A stretch of 64,000 bases of DNA from Cacajao melanocephalus (GCA_963573385.1 CAUYLG010051076.1:17503-81502); one strand, 5' to 3'; numbered from the stretch's first letter, positions 37,945 through 50,567 are shown. Notes: generated from the sequence alone by a model not told the origin. Translations and numbers: made by a program.

Positions 37945-38039
37945 TGCTTACATATTAGAAAACAATTCATACTAGAAACAAATACCTGTATTAAGAGTGA
38001 AGGAAGCATATTTACTAGTTTTTTATTTGAATGTTTCAG

Positions 38040-38225
38040 TAGTAATTTAACATATCCTGAGTAATTAGTATGTATCAGACACTGCTTTAGTAATTTGTGT
38101 GATTTGATCCACTTAATTCTCATATCAATGCTATATTAGAAAGAAGGAAAAAGAGACACTGAGAATGTGGATAGCTCACCTGGTCATACTATTCAAGGTG
38201 AACCTGGGTTTGAAATTCAGGAAGA
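38040..38225 (-). repeat. MIR fragment
   Basis: In reverse orientation, 'CATATCCTGAGTAATTAGTA', 'ATCAGACACTGCTTTAGTAA', then 'GGTGAACCTGGGTTTGAAAT' follows the order of a MIR SINE. It is strongly diverged. Confidence 0.65.
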
Positions 38226-38834
38226 TTGACTCTATGCTCCATGCTCCTACCATTTCACCACACAACAGTGTAAGGTTAACAGACAATAATTCTGTTATTG
38301 GTTATATGGCTTGAAAAATCAGAAGAAATGCTACCTAAGGGGTAAAATGCAATGGTTATTAAAGGGAAGACTGCATGCTTTTGTCCCAATTTCCTGCCAC
38401 CAGTGTACTATAATATTTTCCCTTGTCTCATAAGGAGTACTTTTTCAGGGCAAGGACACACAGAATCAACAAACTACAATGCAATGAAATCAGTGATATA
38501 AGGAGTACATCTAAGGCACTACAAAATTTTAGAGAAGGAAGAGTACCTCTTGCTCAAAGTCACGGGTACATGGCTAAGTTTTACTTACAGAGCCAATTGC
38601 AAGTTCAAGGAAAGTAGGTATCTCATTAAACAGGAGACAAATTGAAGGACTTTTAAAAACCTCCATGACTGACAGTTTTCACACTGTGCTTCTTTGGGTG
38701 CTTCAGATTGCCTTGTACAATCATACTTGATGACGTCTTATTTGTCTGGACAGTTTAAATAACTACTCTGCATAACAGTTCACAACAGAATCCATAAAAT
38801 AAAAATATGGCATATGTCCTGGGGATAAGTGTTG
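38226..38834. other. Unique sequence
   Basis: No gene or repeat was recognised. Confidence 0.4.
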
Positions 38835-38990
38835 TAAGAGCCTGAATTTAATAATAATAATAGCTAACATTATTAAGTACTTAGTATGTACCAGGTATTA
38901 TTCTGTATACTATACAGGCATTCTGTTTTCCTAAATACAACAATTTTTAGGTTAACTACCATAATTATATCCTTTTACAGATGAATAAAC
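38835..38990 (-). repeat. MIR fragment
   Basis: 'ATAATAATAGCTAACATTAT' and 'ACTTAGTATGTACCAGGTAT' are diagnostic of antisense MIR, with 'TTTTACAGATGAATAAACC' at its end. Confidence 0.8.
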
Positions 38991-40595
38991 CAATTTTCCT
39001 GGAGCATAGTTGCCCAAATTGCTCTAGGCCCCTTTCAAAAAGGCTAGGGACCAGTTCACTGTGTGTATCTGTGATGCCAAGGGTAGTGCATCCTACCCAA
39101 GACAGGTAGTCCTGTCTACATTCAAGGCTCTTGGGTTGATAAACTGACTCAAGCTTAAAATATGGTTGGAGATCCATGATTCTTGGGTTGCTCTCTGTTC
39201 TTTTGCCTGCCATATCTGGAGTGTTTTGGTTTTGCAAATCAGGTAAGACCTTGGAGAAACATTTATTTTATTTCTAGGAACCCCATAATAATTAACCGTA
39301 CGTAGAGATCTTTATTGGTCTAAGGGAGTTCTAATGCCCACCCATTCTGCTGCCTATTGTGACAGTGACATCTACTTCCGTGGCTTCTAGGCTCAGCCAC
39401 CTGGGATACTCTCACCCCCCACTGAGATGAAATTTTAAATCCCTTCTAACTACATTCTTAGTGGAAAGAGAGCAACCAATAAAGCATGTTTTCTTATTTT
39501 TTCTCTCCTTTTAAATAATACTATACTTTCCGTAATTAACATGTCCCTAAAACTTTTGTGAAATGAACAACTTCTGAAATTTATTGAGGGATATAATAAA
39601 GAAACAAGTGAGAGACAACCAGATGATACATAAATCTGGCAATCTAAGATTAAGATTTGCATGAAGACATAATGGCCAAAGTCTCTAATTAGTTCACTAT
39701 GATAAGACAATTCAGCCTGAGCTAAAGTTTTATACCTCCACATTTCTGCAAACTCAAAGTCCATTTCTACAAATACTCATTAGGTTTTGAGTGATACAAT
39801 TAGCAAATTCCTGCAATCTTCCTCTTTGTTTTGTCTTTTCAGGTAGCATTTCAACCTCTAGAACGTGAGGAATTTGGAATCTGAATATTGGCCTAAGATG
39901 AAGTTTGAGGCAAGAAGAAATGCACCAGTTGTTTTCTGCAAGTGTGAGAAAAACCTCACCAAGGGTTTCTGGGGTTTATGAATTTGAGGCAATACAAATC
40001 CTTGAATCTTCCTATAACCCATGCCCTATTACTGTAATTTGCTTCTTTGTTAATTAATACATTAATTTTCACATTAGGCCTGAAAAAATTCACATAATTT
40101 TTTAACCCAGTATCCTGGAGAATCATTTTGTTTTGGTGGTGGCAGTGGTGTTGGTATATTAATTTGTTTTTGTTATTGTTTACTGATCTTAGCCCAGGGT
40201 CATAAAGTTGAAGAAATTATTTTAGTATTTTCAAATAATCCTCAAAAGGCTGGGGATTTCATTTTGGACCTTGAGGAAAGAATGTACGTGTTTTAGTTTG
40301 CTCTTCTCTCGTTATACATTATTCTATGCAATCAGATGCAATCTTCCATTTGTTTTATCATCCTGAGTCATGCATTTCACCTTATGCCACCCCAGGAATA
40401 AATTCAGCATTTTCCTGAAGATCTCTTAACTCATAACCTATTTTTGTATTAATTAGGCTTCTTTGTTTACAAGGTACAAGCAGTAACACTCAGTCTAAAA
40501 TAAGACAGAAATTATTGGATAATAAAAGTATTGAGTAGTTAATAGAATAAAAGGGGATAAAATGAAGGCCATACATCAAAAAGGAACAGCTGCTG
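38991..40595. other. Unique sequence
   Basis: No repeat was recognised. It contains the strong acceptor-like site at 39842. Minus frames of 90 codons (38965-39237) and 104 codons (39450-39764) are present but have no recognisable motif. Confidence 0.4.
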
Positions 40596-40599
40596 GATC

Positions 40600-41210
40600 A
40601 AGGCAGCAAAAATGAAAAGACAGAGTAAACAGACAACCTACAGAATGAAAGTAAATATTTTCAAACCATGCATTCAACAAAGAAAATATTTGCAAACTAT
40701 GCATTCAACAAAAATTCATCACGGTGCTATTCACAATAGCAGCATCATGCATTTAACCTATATACCCATCAATGGTAGACTGGAGAAAGAAAATGTGGTG
40801 TGTATATATATATATATATATATATATGCCATAGAATACTACACAGCCATAAGAGTGAATGAGATCAAGTCTTTTGCAGAAACATTGATAGAGCTAGAGG
40901 CCATAATCTTAAGCAAACTAATGCGGGAACAGAAAAGTAAATACCACCCGTTCTCACTTGTCAGTAGGAGCTAAACATTAAGTACACATGGACACAAAGA
41001 AGGTTAACAGCAGATACCAAGACCTTCTTGACAGGGAAGGATGCAAGAAGGAAGAGGATCAGAAAACTTGTTGGTTACTATTCTTATTACATTGGTGACA
41101 AAATAATCTGTCCATAAAATCCCTGTGACACACAATTTACCTATATAACAAACGTGCACACGTATCCTTAAACCTAAAAACAAAAACTTATGTCAGCATG
41201 AAAAAAAAAA
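40600..41210 (+). mobile_element. L1 3' end (older L1PA/L1PB grade)
   Basis: This is the ORF2 C-terminus and 3' UTR: 'GAATACTACACAGCCATAAG', 'CTCACTTGTCAGTAGGAGCT', 'TTTACCTATATAACAAACGT', ending in an A tail at 41201-41212. A 12-unit TA tract at 40803-40827 has grown inside the ORF2 part. Internal deletions and one short duplication (ATGCATTCAACAAA twice near 40668 and 40697) are visible. Confidence 0.88.
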
Positions 41211-41214
41211 AATA

Positions 41215-43475
41215 ACTCCATTAAAATCATTAAAATGTAGGCACAAGACATGAACAGACGCTTCTCAAGAGTGGCCCACCAACATTAAAAAATGCTTCAA
41301 ATCACTAATCTTCATAAAGATGCAGATTAAAACCACCATAAGATACCTGTCAGACTGGCTATTATTAAAAAGTCAGAAAATGACAAATGTTGGCAAGGTG
41401 GCAGAGGAAAGGAAACAATCACACACTATTGGTGGTAATGCAAATTAGGTCCTGTAGAGGGCAGTCTGGAGATTTCTTAAAGAACTAAAAATAGAATTAT
41501 ATTTGATCCAGCATTCCGTTTACTGGGTATATTCCCAAAGGAAAATAAATTGTTCTACCAAAAAATCACCAGCACTTGTATGTTTATCTCAGCACTATCT
41601 ACACTAGCAAAGATGTGGAATCAACCCAGGTGCCCATCAACAGTGTACTGGATAAAGAAAATGTAGCCCTTTCACTGATTCAAGAGCCTAGTGGTGTGGT
41701 AGGAGAGATATCAGTGGGAGCAGAGCTGCTGCCAAGGCCTGGGGCTGACCTGTCTGACTTCCCATTCGTGCCAAGCCCATTCAAGCCACAGCCACATTTA
41801 GGGACAGGACGAGTTCTGATCCTTCTACAGTCAGGAAGAAAAAGAGGACATTTATCTTAGATGAGGGTGGGGACACCTAAACAGAGGAAACCTAGCCTTC
41901 AGAAACAAAAGAAGAAGAGCCAGAGCCAACTAAGGACAAAGATTTGGAAGCTGATGTTGAGGACAGTAGGAAAAGAGATGCTTCTGATGATCCAGAGGAC
42001 TTGATCTTCTTTAATCAAAAGAAAAAGAAGAGAAAAACAAAAAAGATATTTCATACTGATGGAGGTGAAGAAGGTATAAAGGATCTTAAGGTTGAAAGTG
42101 ATGTTTAAGAACCAGCTGAAGCAGGGGATGACCTTGACATTACGTTTGGCAATAAGAAAAAAACAAAGAAAAAGAAGAATTTCAAGTTCCCAGATGAGAA
42201 TAAAAAACTAGAGAAAGATGAAGCCTAGAAGATGAAAGACAGCAAAAAAAAAAAAAAAGACGATGGCATCTCATGCAATAATCAGACAGGGTCAGTTCAG
42301 AAAGAGACTACACATATGAAAAGCTACTGAATCGAATGTTCCACATCATGTAGACGCAATGCAGATATGGTTTCTGGAGAGCAAAGGAAATTTGTCACAA
42401 AATCTCCTTAGGTTGTCTGAGTAGAAACCCGGGAAACTTCTACTATCATCTTTACAGGTATCTATTTTAAAAAAAATGTATTGTCACCCCAATCACCTCT
42501 TTGCATTTTTGTTGGCTGAACTGGGTACAAATGGTTCTCCAGGTGGTAATAACCAACTTGTAATCAAAGGAAGATTACAAAAGAAACACAGGAATTGTCT
42601 TGAGAAGATACATGAATGAATACATAACTTGTCACACATGCTGATCGTGGAACACAATCCTGTAGAAGCACATACAACTCTATTTTTTTTACAGAGAGAA
42701 AAGTGTCATTCTGTCGCCGGCATCAAAACCAGCTTCCAGGTTGTCATGGGCAAGTGAGCACAGCTCTGTGCCAAAGCTAACTAATTTGCTAATTACTGAT
42801 TTTGCAAAGCATGTTGTGGAGATTTGCATGGACAGGCTTGCCATCAGAGTGGATCTATCACTGCACTAGAAACAAGATTAAAAGGCTGTCAAGTTCTTTG
42901 GTGAGTGGTTGGCTGGTCTGAAAGCGTTGCAAGATCCTGTTCTTCAAGCTGTTGACACATTCATTTCCTACTTGACAACAGTCTGAAGAATGCAATATGG
43001 GGTAAAGAGGTGCTTTTGAAAAATCATTCAGACTTCTGTAAAATGCAAGATAAATTGGTTATTGTAACAGTGAAAAGAAAAAGAAAGAAAATGTGGTAGG
43101 TATACACCATGGAATACTACACAGCCATAAGAAACAAGGCCACATTCTTTGTAGCAATATGGATGCAGCTGGAAGCCATTATCTTAAGTGAATTAATGCA
43201 GAAGTAGAAAACCAAATACTACATGTTCTTACTCATACGCTGAAGTTAAACATTGGGTACACACAGACACAAAGATGGGAACAACAAACAATGGGATTCC
43301 AAAAGTAGAGAGAGGGAAATGAGTTGAAAAGCTACTTATTGGATATTATGTTCATTACGTAGGCAACAGGAACATGAGGAGCCCAAACTTTGGCATCATG
43401 CAATATACCTAATATAACAAACCTGCACGTGTAACCCCTGAATCTACAATTTTAAATTAATTAATTTTAAAAGAC
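41215..43475 (+). mobile_element. L1 3' end split by a processed pseudogene
   Basis: ORF2 C-terminal sequence at 41215-41664 stops at 'GGATAAAGAAAATGT' and resumes at 43084 with 'AAAGAAAATGTGGTAGGTAT', continuing into an L1 3' UTR ('TATAACAAACCTGCACGTGT') near 43430. It lies directly after another L1 3' end of the same orientation. Frames are broken. Confidence 0.9.
41665..43083 (+). pseudogene. EIF2S2P: EIF2S2 processed pseudogene (eIF2 beta)
   Basis: EIF2S2 encodes the beta subunit of the initiation factor that delivers the initiator tRNA to the ribosome. This is an intronless copy: a 5' UTR-like part (41665-41796), a coding part from about 41797 to the ancestral stop TAA at 42782-42784, and 3' UTR to an A-rich tail near 43070-43083. 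Lysine-rich blocks (NQKKKK) typical of the N-terminal half are readable near 42010-42040. The zinc-binding region is recognisable near 42620-42720 but eroded. Damage includes loss of the start region, a CAA-to-TAA stop at 42106-42108, small deletions and an expanded A run at 42242-42257. AAAGAAAATGT flanks it at 41654-41664 and 43084-43094, as for L1-mediated retrotransposition. Confidence 0.95.
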
Positions 43476-44540
43476 ACAAAAATGTACTGACATAAATTTT
43501 ATTTATATTTATGTAAAAATACAGCTAATTATTTTTAACTGCCTATGTACCATAGTCTATAATAGTGATATTCATTAAAGGACAGTTTTATCCTCTGGAA
43601 AATTTTAATAATTTGGAGACTTTTTTTATTGTCATAACAGGGTGAAGTGTTACTGGCATCTAGTGCATAGAGGTCAGGATGCTGCTAAATCCAGGACAGC
43701 ACCCACAACAAGGGATTATACAAACCAAGGTATCAATAGTGCCAATGTTGAGAAAACCTACTCTATGCCAAGAAATGTATGTACATTAGGTCATTTTTAT
43801 TTAATTTTTTAATTTTCTGTTTTAGATAGGCATCATTTATTGAATACGTAGGTTGCATGCATGTTCTCAGTCTGTTGCAGATGTTGATCCCCTAACAAGA
43901 TTATTCTCAGAGCAAAAGTTTTTAACTTGATATAGAAAATATAATAACTTTCCTAATACATTTACATGTTCAAAATTGCAGGAAGGAATATTTAGGGAAA
44001 AGCCCTAACATAGACATAACACTACAGATTCTCAATTGATTTGTTTATGACCAAATTAACCCCTGGTTAGACAGGCTCCTGACCTCCTGCAGAGGAAATT
44101 CCGTTACTAAAGACTATTAAAAGTGGTCAATGGTTTTGAAGCAGGCAGCAGCCCATGGGTTGTTTTGCTGTTAGAGCTCTTTCTTGCAAGTCCACAAATC
44201 TTGCTTTGATCTTTACGATGGCTTGCTCACTTTCAGCTGGACAGTTCTCTGGGAAAGGTAATTATCAGTTAATTTATTAATGAGATAGTACTAAGTACTT
44301 ATTGTCTAGAACTTCTGTTCATATCATCAATGCACACAATAGAGGGAATGGACCAAACTAGAGAAGTGATGAATTTCATCAGTGCACCGTCAGTGTTCAT
44401 TGGATGCCCTTCCCATCAAAAAAAAAAAAAAAATCATGAAGTGTGTATGTTTATATTGTACGGTAATTGTAGGCATCCATCATAAAAAAGATTCAATAAA
44501 TATTATTTGAGTGGATTAATTAATATTTAAGCACATTTCT
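43476..44540. other. Unique sequence, possible MIR
   Basis: The part at 43740-43870 resembles antisense MIR. A 15-base A run sits at about 44419. No gene was recognised. Confidence 0.4.
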
Positions 44541-44544
44541 TAAG

Positions 44545-44705
44545 GTACATTTAAGTTGATTCTCTATGAACTTTAGGATAGTTTTTTCTAACTCTGTGAA
44601 AAATGACCTTTGTAGTTTGATTGGAATAGCAGTGAATCTATACATGGCTTTGGGCAGTAGGGTCATTTTAGTGATATTGATTCTTCCAATCTATGGGCAT
44701 GGAAT
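44545..44705 (-). mobile_element. L1 ORF2 fragment
   Basis: 'GATATTGATTCTTCCAATCT' and 'AATAGCAGTGAATCTATACA' are antisense ORF2 sequence. It ends at the T-rich tail of a second minus-strand L1, which inserted next to or into it. Confidence 0.85.
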
Positions 44706-45205
44706 TTTTTTTTTCTGTTGTTGTTTTTTGTTTGTTTTCATTATATTTTATGCTCTGGGGTACAGGTGCACTTCCCGCGGAGTTGTTGCATAGGTACACA
44801 CATGCCATGGGGGTTTACAGTCTCCATCACCCTGTCGCCTACATCAGGCATTTCTTCCAGTGTTTTCCCTCCCCAGCCACCCCGCCCCCCGCTGTCCCTC
44901 CCCTAGCCCCACACCCCCCAACCTACCCCAGTGTGTGATGTTCCCCTCCCTGTGCCCATGTGTTCTCATTGTTCAACACCCACCTATGAGTGAGAACATG
45001 CAGTGTTTGGTTTTCTGTTCTTGCGTCAGTTTGCCGAGAATAATGGTTTCCAGATTCATCCATGTCCCTACAAAGTACACAAACTCATCGTTTTTTATGG
45101 CTGCATAGTATTCCATGGTGTATATGTGCCACATTTTCCTTGTCCAGTCTATCATTGATGGGCATTTGGGTTGGTTCCAGGTCTTTGCTATTGTAAATAG
45201 TGACA
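44706..45205 (-). mobile_element. L1PA 3' end, 5'-truncated
   Basis: A T-rich tail at 44706-44740 is followed by antisense 3' UTR ('GGGGTACAGGTGCACTTCCC') with the C-rich complement of the L1 G-tract at 44868-44925, then the ORF2 C-terminus up to 'AGGTCTTTGCTATTGTAAAT'. The short length is typical of truncated insertions. The divergence is modest. Confidence 0.93.
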
Positions 45206-47195
45206 TGGCAGATTCTTACGAACTACTTCCTGAAAAAATAAATATATGATATACGTGAATTTAAATGTTCATTTAGTTCTCCCTAAAACTCTTTATGATT
45301 AAAACAAAATTTTTTCTTGTTGTTTTGTATGTGTATTGATTACCCCATACATTTTTAAGGATAAAATGCTATCCATAGTTATTAATGGTGCCTCCAGCAA
45401 TACCTGTGTTTTCTTCATGCCTCCAGCTCCTACTTTCTCTGTGGTTCCACTTCTTCCACTGCACTTCGATTCCACCTGCACTGTGATTCCAGCTTCTTCC
45501 AGATGACCTCAGGCCTCAGAAACTGGTAACATGAACTCCTTCCTTTGTTCCTCCAACCTAAGAGTAGTAAGGACATTCTGCTTTTGTTAAACTCTGGGAA
45601 GTCTTGCTGTCCTATTTGACTCTTAAGCTCTTCTACTAATTCATTATCTTTGTTTCAAATACTTAGAGGATTCCCTTGATTGTACATGGTCTAACGTAAT
45701 TTTATTACTCTGTCTTACTCTCTTTAGGATCTTTATCACTATCTGCAATTATTTTTGTTATTGCCTGCGCTATCTGTGCTCTGCTGTACTGTTACTGTTT
45801 TACATGAGTAGAATGTGAGATCCAAGAAGACAAGACCAGTTGTAATATTTATGGCGATATGTCCAGCTCTAGCACAGTATGTGGCACATGATAGTTGCTT
45901 AATAAATGGTTTCTGAGTACATAAGTCTGGATAAATTTCTGACGCTTTCAAATACATTACTAGTAAGGGCACACATCGTGTTCTCATACTAATTACTTCT
46001 TTTAACATTAAACCTAGTGAAAAAGCCATTATTTTTGTTTTTGTAATCCAGATGGAAATAGGTGTGTTTTAATTTCTTTTATAAGAGGATTAAAAAAGCA
46101 TCTAAGAAGTTTGATAATAAGATTGAGAGTTCTAAGCTGGCTCAAGACTTTTACAAATTCAAATGGATTACTCTTATAAAGTTAAGGTGTCCCCATTCTT
46201 AACAAAATAGTCTTTTATATATTGGTGTGTATATACCTTTATATTGTAATCTTAATGCCACATGGATGTTCTGTTATTTTGCCAATGCTGTGATTTCTTT
46301 CAGGTTAGCTGGCATCAACCAAAAACACAGGAACCTTCTTACTTTGCAGACAAAATTGACATACCATTTTGTGTCCTAAATAATGTCCTAATAAATATCA
46401 GAATTTTTTTTCCTTTGGTGGCATTATTTGTAATGATTTTACTATTCAAGGTGTTTTCGGTTTGCTAAAGACAAGGCTGCTTTTAGAGTCTTGTATAAAT
46501 TTTGTGGAACAATCAAGACCCATATATCTTAAAATTAAAATGTACTTTTTGGTAAATAGCTACAGAAAAGCAAATCTGGCATATGATATTTATGAACTCA
46601 TTTATTAATCTAGCTATTCATCTATTCATTCATTAATGTATATTCACTAGTAAACATTTTTGCCCCATTTTCCAATTTAAAAAATAGCTTTAGGTACTTA
46701 TAGCAATAAATATCGTACACAAGATAAAGATAAATATTTGTAAATAATGAATGGTAAGGAGAGTTGGATATAAATTTAGTATACAAAAAGCATGCCATGA
46801 GATTCCTAATAGTTCCCAGAAGTGGACAAAATAGTTGGTTCTGAATTTTCTAGCAACCAAAGCGAAGAAAGAATCATATGTTTCACAAGTTCATGGTGTC
46901 TATAAGTCTAATATGAAAAATTACTCAGGAGAAGCTAAAGCTTTCCAAGTTCTGAGATTTGAAAGGGTTTTTCAATGTATTCTCATAAAGGGGATACTAT
47001 GTATTTTTAAAAAGAAGAGTGATTACAATTGCCTCGTCAACAAAGCACAAGGGAAATGTGAGATATGCTTCCAAATATGGTGGAGTGTAAGAACTGGATA
47101 GATAGAGCCTGCCATGCCGACACAGATGGGCTGGGGGCCCGCCTTAGTGAGAAAACCTGATAGGACTGATAGATATCATCTAGTGAAGACTTTTA
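45206..47195. other. Mostly unique sequence
   Basis: A MIR-like tail is likely at 45840-45920 ('GTGGCACATGATAGTTGCTT' then 'AATAAATGG'). Frames of 60-96 codons at 45299-45481 (-), 45739-46029 (-), 46262-46468 (+) and 46835-47101 (+) have no recognised domain. Confidence 0.4.
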
Positions 47196-47199
47196 ATTG

Positions 47200-47325
47200 G
47201 ATAGATGAAGCATCTGTGTTCAGAACAGATAAATAACTTTCCCAAAGGGTTGTAATAGGTAGAAAATGCCAGAGTTTGGATGCTAATCCATGTTTCCGAC
47301 TCCATAGTCAGCATTCTTTCAACAA
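47200..47325 (-). repeat. MIR fragment
   Basis: 'AGAACAGATAAATAACTTTC', 'CCAAAGGGTTGTAATAGGTA' and 'CAGAGTTTGGATGCTAATCC' are ordered as in antisense MIR. Confidence 0.75.
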
Positions 47326-47524
47326 ACAGTTAAAAATGCAACCTGATTATATTTCCTCATTCCATGAATGAATGATCGTTTGGAAAGGTAGATATAGGTA
47401 TAGCCCAGACTGTGAATCAGCAAATTGGTAGGAAATGAAGAGCTCAGATGCCCATGAGTTAAAAAGTAGGAGCTTGATTGGTTAGTGTCATAGGATGAGA
47501 CAGAAAATTAATATTGAATCAAAT

Positions 47525-47725
47525 AAACGTAGTATGAATTATGTCTCTGCCGTCTACCACTTATGACCTAGATACGTTATTTATCGTTTTGTTGATCCAA
47601 TTTCCTTATCTACAACATAAGAATAATGACACACACCTTGAAGGATTATTTCAAGCGTGCAATAATATGTCTATAGCAATAGGCAAATAGCAGGTTCTCA
47701 GTAATATTAGCCTTTAATGTAACTA
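47525..47725 (+). repeat. MIR fragment
   Basis: 'CCGTCTACCACTTATGACCT', 'CCAATTTCCTTATCTACAAC', 'AAGGATTATTTCAAGCGTGC' follow sense MIR. It lies about 200 bases from an antisense MIR. Confidence 0.8.
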
Positions 47726-47757
47726 TGATTATTATCAGGTCAAAGAAGTAATTAAGA

Positions 47758-48010
<253 letters not shown>

Positions 48011-48294
48011 AAGAATTAATTAAGAAAGCAAACAGTTCAATGCATATACAGGATTTAAAGGTCAAGATGAGTAAAAAGTAAAATGGGAAACAGAAAGTCA
48101 CAAATTATAAAGTTCACACTTAAGATCAAGAAACCATGGACAAAGAAGGCAGCAGAGCCAGGGATGAAGGACAACACACACGACTAATTACCAGGACTGA
48201 GAAAGGCTTGACTTGATGCACTGCTATGTTACATCCAGGAGATTTTTTATTTGGTTCTTCTGGCACAGGAGCCTCTCCCAGAACTCAGCCTATT

Positions 48295-48899
48295 TTACTT
48301 ATTATTATTTTTTTTTATTTTAATTTAAGTTCTGGGATACATGTGCAGAAAGTGCAGGTTTGTTACATAGATAAATGTGTGCCATGGTGGTTTGCTGCAC
48401 CTATCAACCCATCACCTAGATAGTAAGCCCTGCATGCATTAGCTATTTGTCCTGATGCTTTCCCTCCCCTCACCCCCTGACAAGCCCTGGTGTGTGTTAT
48501 TCCCCTTCCTGTGTCCATGTGTTCTCATTGTTCAGTTCCCGCTTACAATGAGAATACGTGGTGTTTGGCTTTCTGTTCCTGTGTTAGTTTGCTGAGAATG
48601 ATGGCTTCCAGCTTCATCCATGTCTCTGCAAAGGGCAGGATCTCATTCTTTTTAAGGCTGCATAGTATTCCGTGGTATACATATACCACATTCCCCTTAT
48701 CCAGTCTATCATTGATGGGCATTTGGGTTAGATCCATGTCTTTGCTATTGTGAACAGTGCTGCAAGAAACATACGTGTGCATGTATCTTTATAAGAAAAT
48801 GATTTATATTCCTTTGGGTATATACCAGTAATGGGATTGCTGGGTCAAATGGTGTTTCTGGTTCTAGATCCTTGAGGAACTGCCACATTGTCTTCCACA
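48295..48899 (-). mobile_element. L1PA 3' end, 5'-truncated, with TSD
   Basis: A T-rich tail at 48300-48323 leads into antisense 3' UTR and the ORF2 C-terminus, ending at 'GCCACATTGTCTTCCACA'. The target sequence AGAACTCAGCCTATT at 48280-48294 recurs with one change at 48900-48914. It is a standard L1 insertion of about 600 bases. Confidence 0.96.
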
Positions 48900-48914
48900 A
48901 GAACTCAGTCTATT

Positions 48915-49789
48915 AGATGGAGTGATGCACATTGAAGTGAGAACAAGAGCAGATTCTGCCCCTATGAGGTAAAGAGTGCTACAGCAAATCTCACCAAATG
49001 AAATAAATATTTCCCAAATGCTAACTTAAGTACATGTAACATCTGATCTCAACTGTGGATGCAGGGGGCACAGCTGTTCAATCCTTGGTGTACTATATCC
49101 TACGTTAGAGTCCAACTGTTTATAAAATGTCAGATGAAGAAAACAGTGACCAAAAAGTAACAATACAAATTTAGCACTATGTCCTATCTTTCATCATTTC
49201 AATTTAAATATTGGATTTTGTAGCAGTCAACATGAGCAACATCAAAAACTTTGATTGCATTTTAAATAGAAAAAAATTCGTACATAATATTTCCCAAATA
49301 AACTTGCTAAAGTTTGTGGGTGTTTTTTTTTTCTTTTTGCATTGCTATTTCTGTCTTTGAGATGAAGAAACAGATCTTCATAAAGGATAAAAAAAAATCT
49401 TTATGAGTAAGCATTCTAAATCAAGGGCCAAAATTCTTAGTATGTCAACCAGAACACCTCTACAAATAGTTCCTTGCCTCTCTTCATATTTATTTTTTTA
49501 CTCCCTTCCCCATAAACCATATGCCTGAATCTAATCACTACTCCTGAAAGAAACATTCCTTATACTTTCCTTCTTTTCTGCTTTTGTTTATAGTTTTCCT
49601 TCAGTCAGTGGGGATACATTCTTTTCCCTTCCTTTCAAATATTGAAATCCTAGTTATAGAAATTTCCCTTCCTTTATGATAGCTTCTTAAGGCTTCCCAA
49701 ATCAGTTAACTGCATTTTATTTACACTTCACTCTTGGTAATTGAATCAAGTTTTACATTCATTTGTTTATCTTTTCTTTTGACAATGAC
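48915..49789. other. Unique sequence
   Basis: No gene or confident repeat. Short T and A runs at 49324-49341 and 49389-49398. Confidence 0.4.
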
Positions 49790-50060
49790 AATCATTGTGT
49801 TAAGTTCCAAGTGACAGTGAGAAAAAAGAAAAAAAAAAAGTGCCTTCTAGAGCTTACCCTTAGCTACAGAAGACATATGAAACAAACTAATATGAAGTAA
49901 ATCTATAATAACATATTACGGCAATTGTTATGAAGAAAAACAGAAGTATAAGAGAAATGATAACAAAGAAGATCCATTTAGATTTAGGAAGAGATGAGCT
50001 TTTCTGAAGAAGTAACATTTAAGCTGAGAGCTGAAGGTTGCATATCATTTTATTGCAGTT
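49790..50060 (+). repeat. Ancient mammalian-wide repeat fragment
   Basis: 'TGTTAAGTTCCAAGTGACAG', 'GAAGAAGTAACATTTAAGCT' and 'GAGAGCTGAAGGTTG' show the same order as the repeat at 22851-23215. Family unresolved. Confidence 0.5.
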
Positions 50061-50557
50061 ATTTGCATACTTGGGTATTCCCCTGATAAATCTAGGTTCC
50101 TGTCTACACATTCAGTGGTATTGTCTCTATAGGATCTGACATGGGACTTTGCCTGTCGGGCTGGTTCAGTAAATGTTGCATGCAGTGAAAAGGATTTGCA
50201 CAGTTAGCAAAAATCTAACTTGATACCTTTATTTTGGTTCTAAGTAAATGTTTCAAACTCCTTTTTATCTTGTACTAGGCACTTTGAACTGAGTCCTTGA
50301 CTGATCAGGAGGCACTGGGATGGGGGTGAGGGGAGAAGCAATGTTTGCTGCTGGCTGAGTCTTTATCAAAAGATGCAACTCATGAGATATGAGCTTTAAT
50401 TCTGCTTATTTTCATTTTCAGCCCCTCAGAAAAAAACACGAGGGAATTCCATGGGTAATCTTTGTCTTTATGAATGTCTAGAGGGTTCTACCATAAAATA
50501 AGAAACATAAGTTAGAAATGTTAAAACATAGAAATTATTATAACTAGAACACATTTA
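50061..50557. other. Unique sequence
   Basis: An acceptor-like 'TTTTCATTTTCAG' occurs near 50421, but nothing else supports an exon. Confidence 0.35.
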
Positions 50558-50563
50558 ATACTT

Positions 50564-50567
<4 letters not shown>

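Larger units (their letters stand above)
37611..40420 (+). ncRNA. Hypothetical two-exon transcript
   Basis: This is a gene model from signals only. A TATA-like box at 37581 would start an exon at about 37611 ending at the donor at 37661 (or the alternative CAG/GTAATC at 37757). A strong acceptor, a long pyrimidine tract ending TTTTCAG at 39842, would open a second exon from 39843. An AATAAA at 40397-40402 would end it. The first exon lies in a 61-codon frame (37602-37787) that runs through both donors. Coding potential is doubtful. No repeat explains either exon, though a MIR lies in the intron. Confidence 0.18.

Noticed and set aside
50421..50453. Small exon between an acceptor-like and a donor-like site
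   Set aside because: The donor (ATG/GGTAATC) is weak and nothing upstream or downstream supports splicing.
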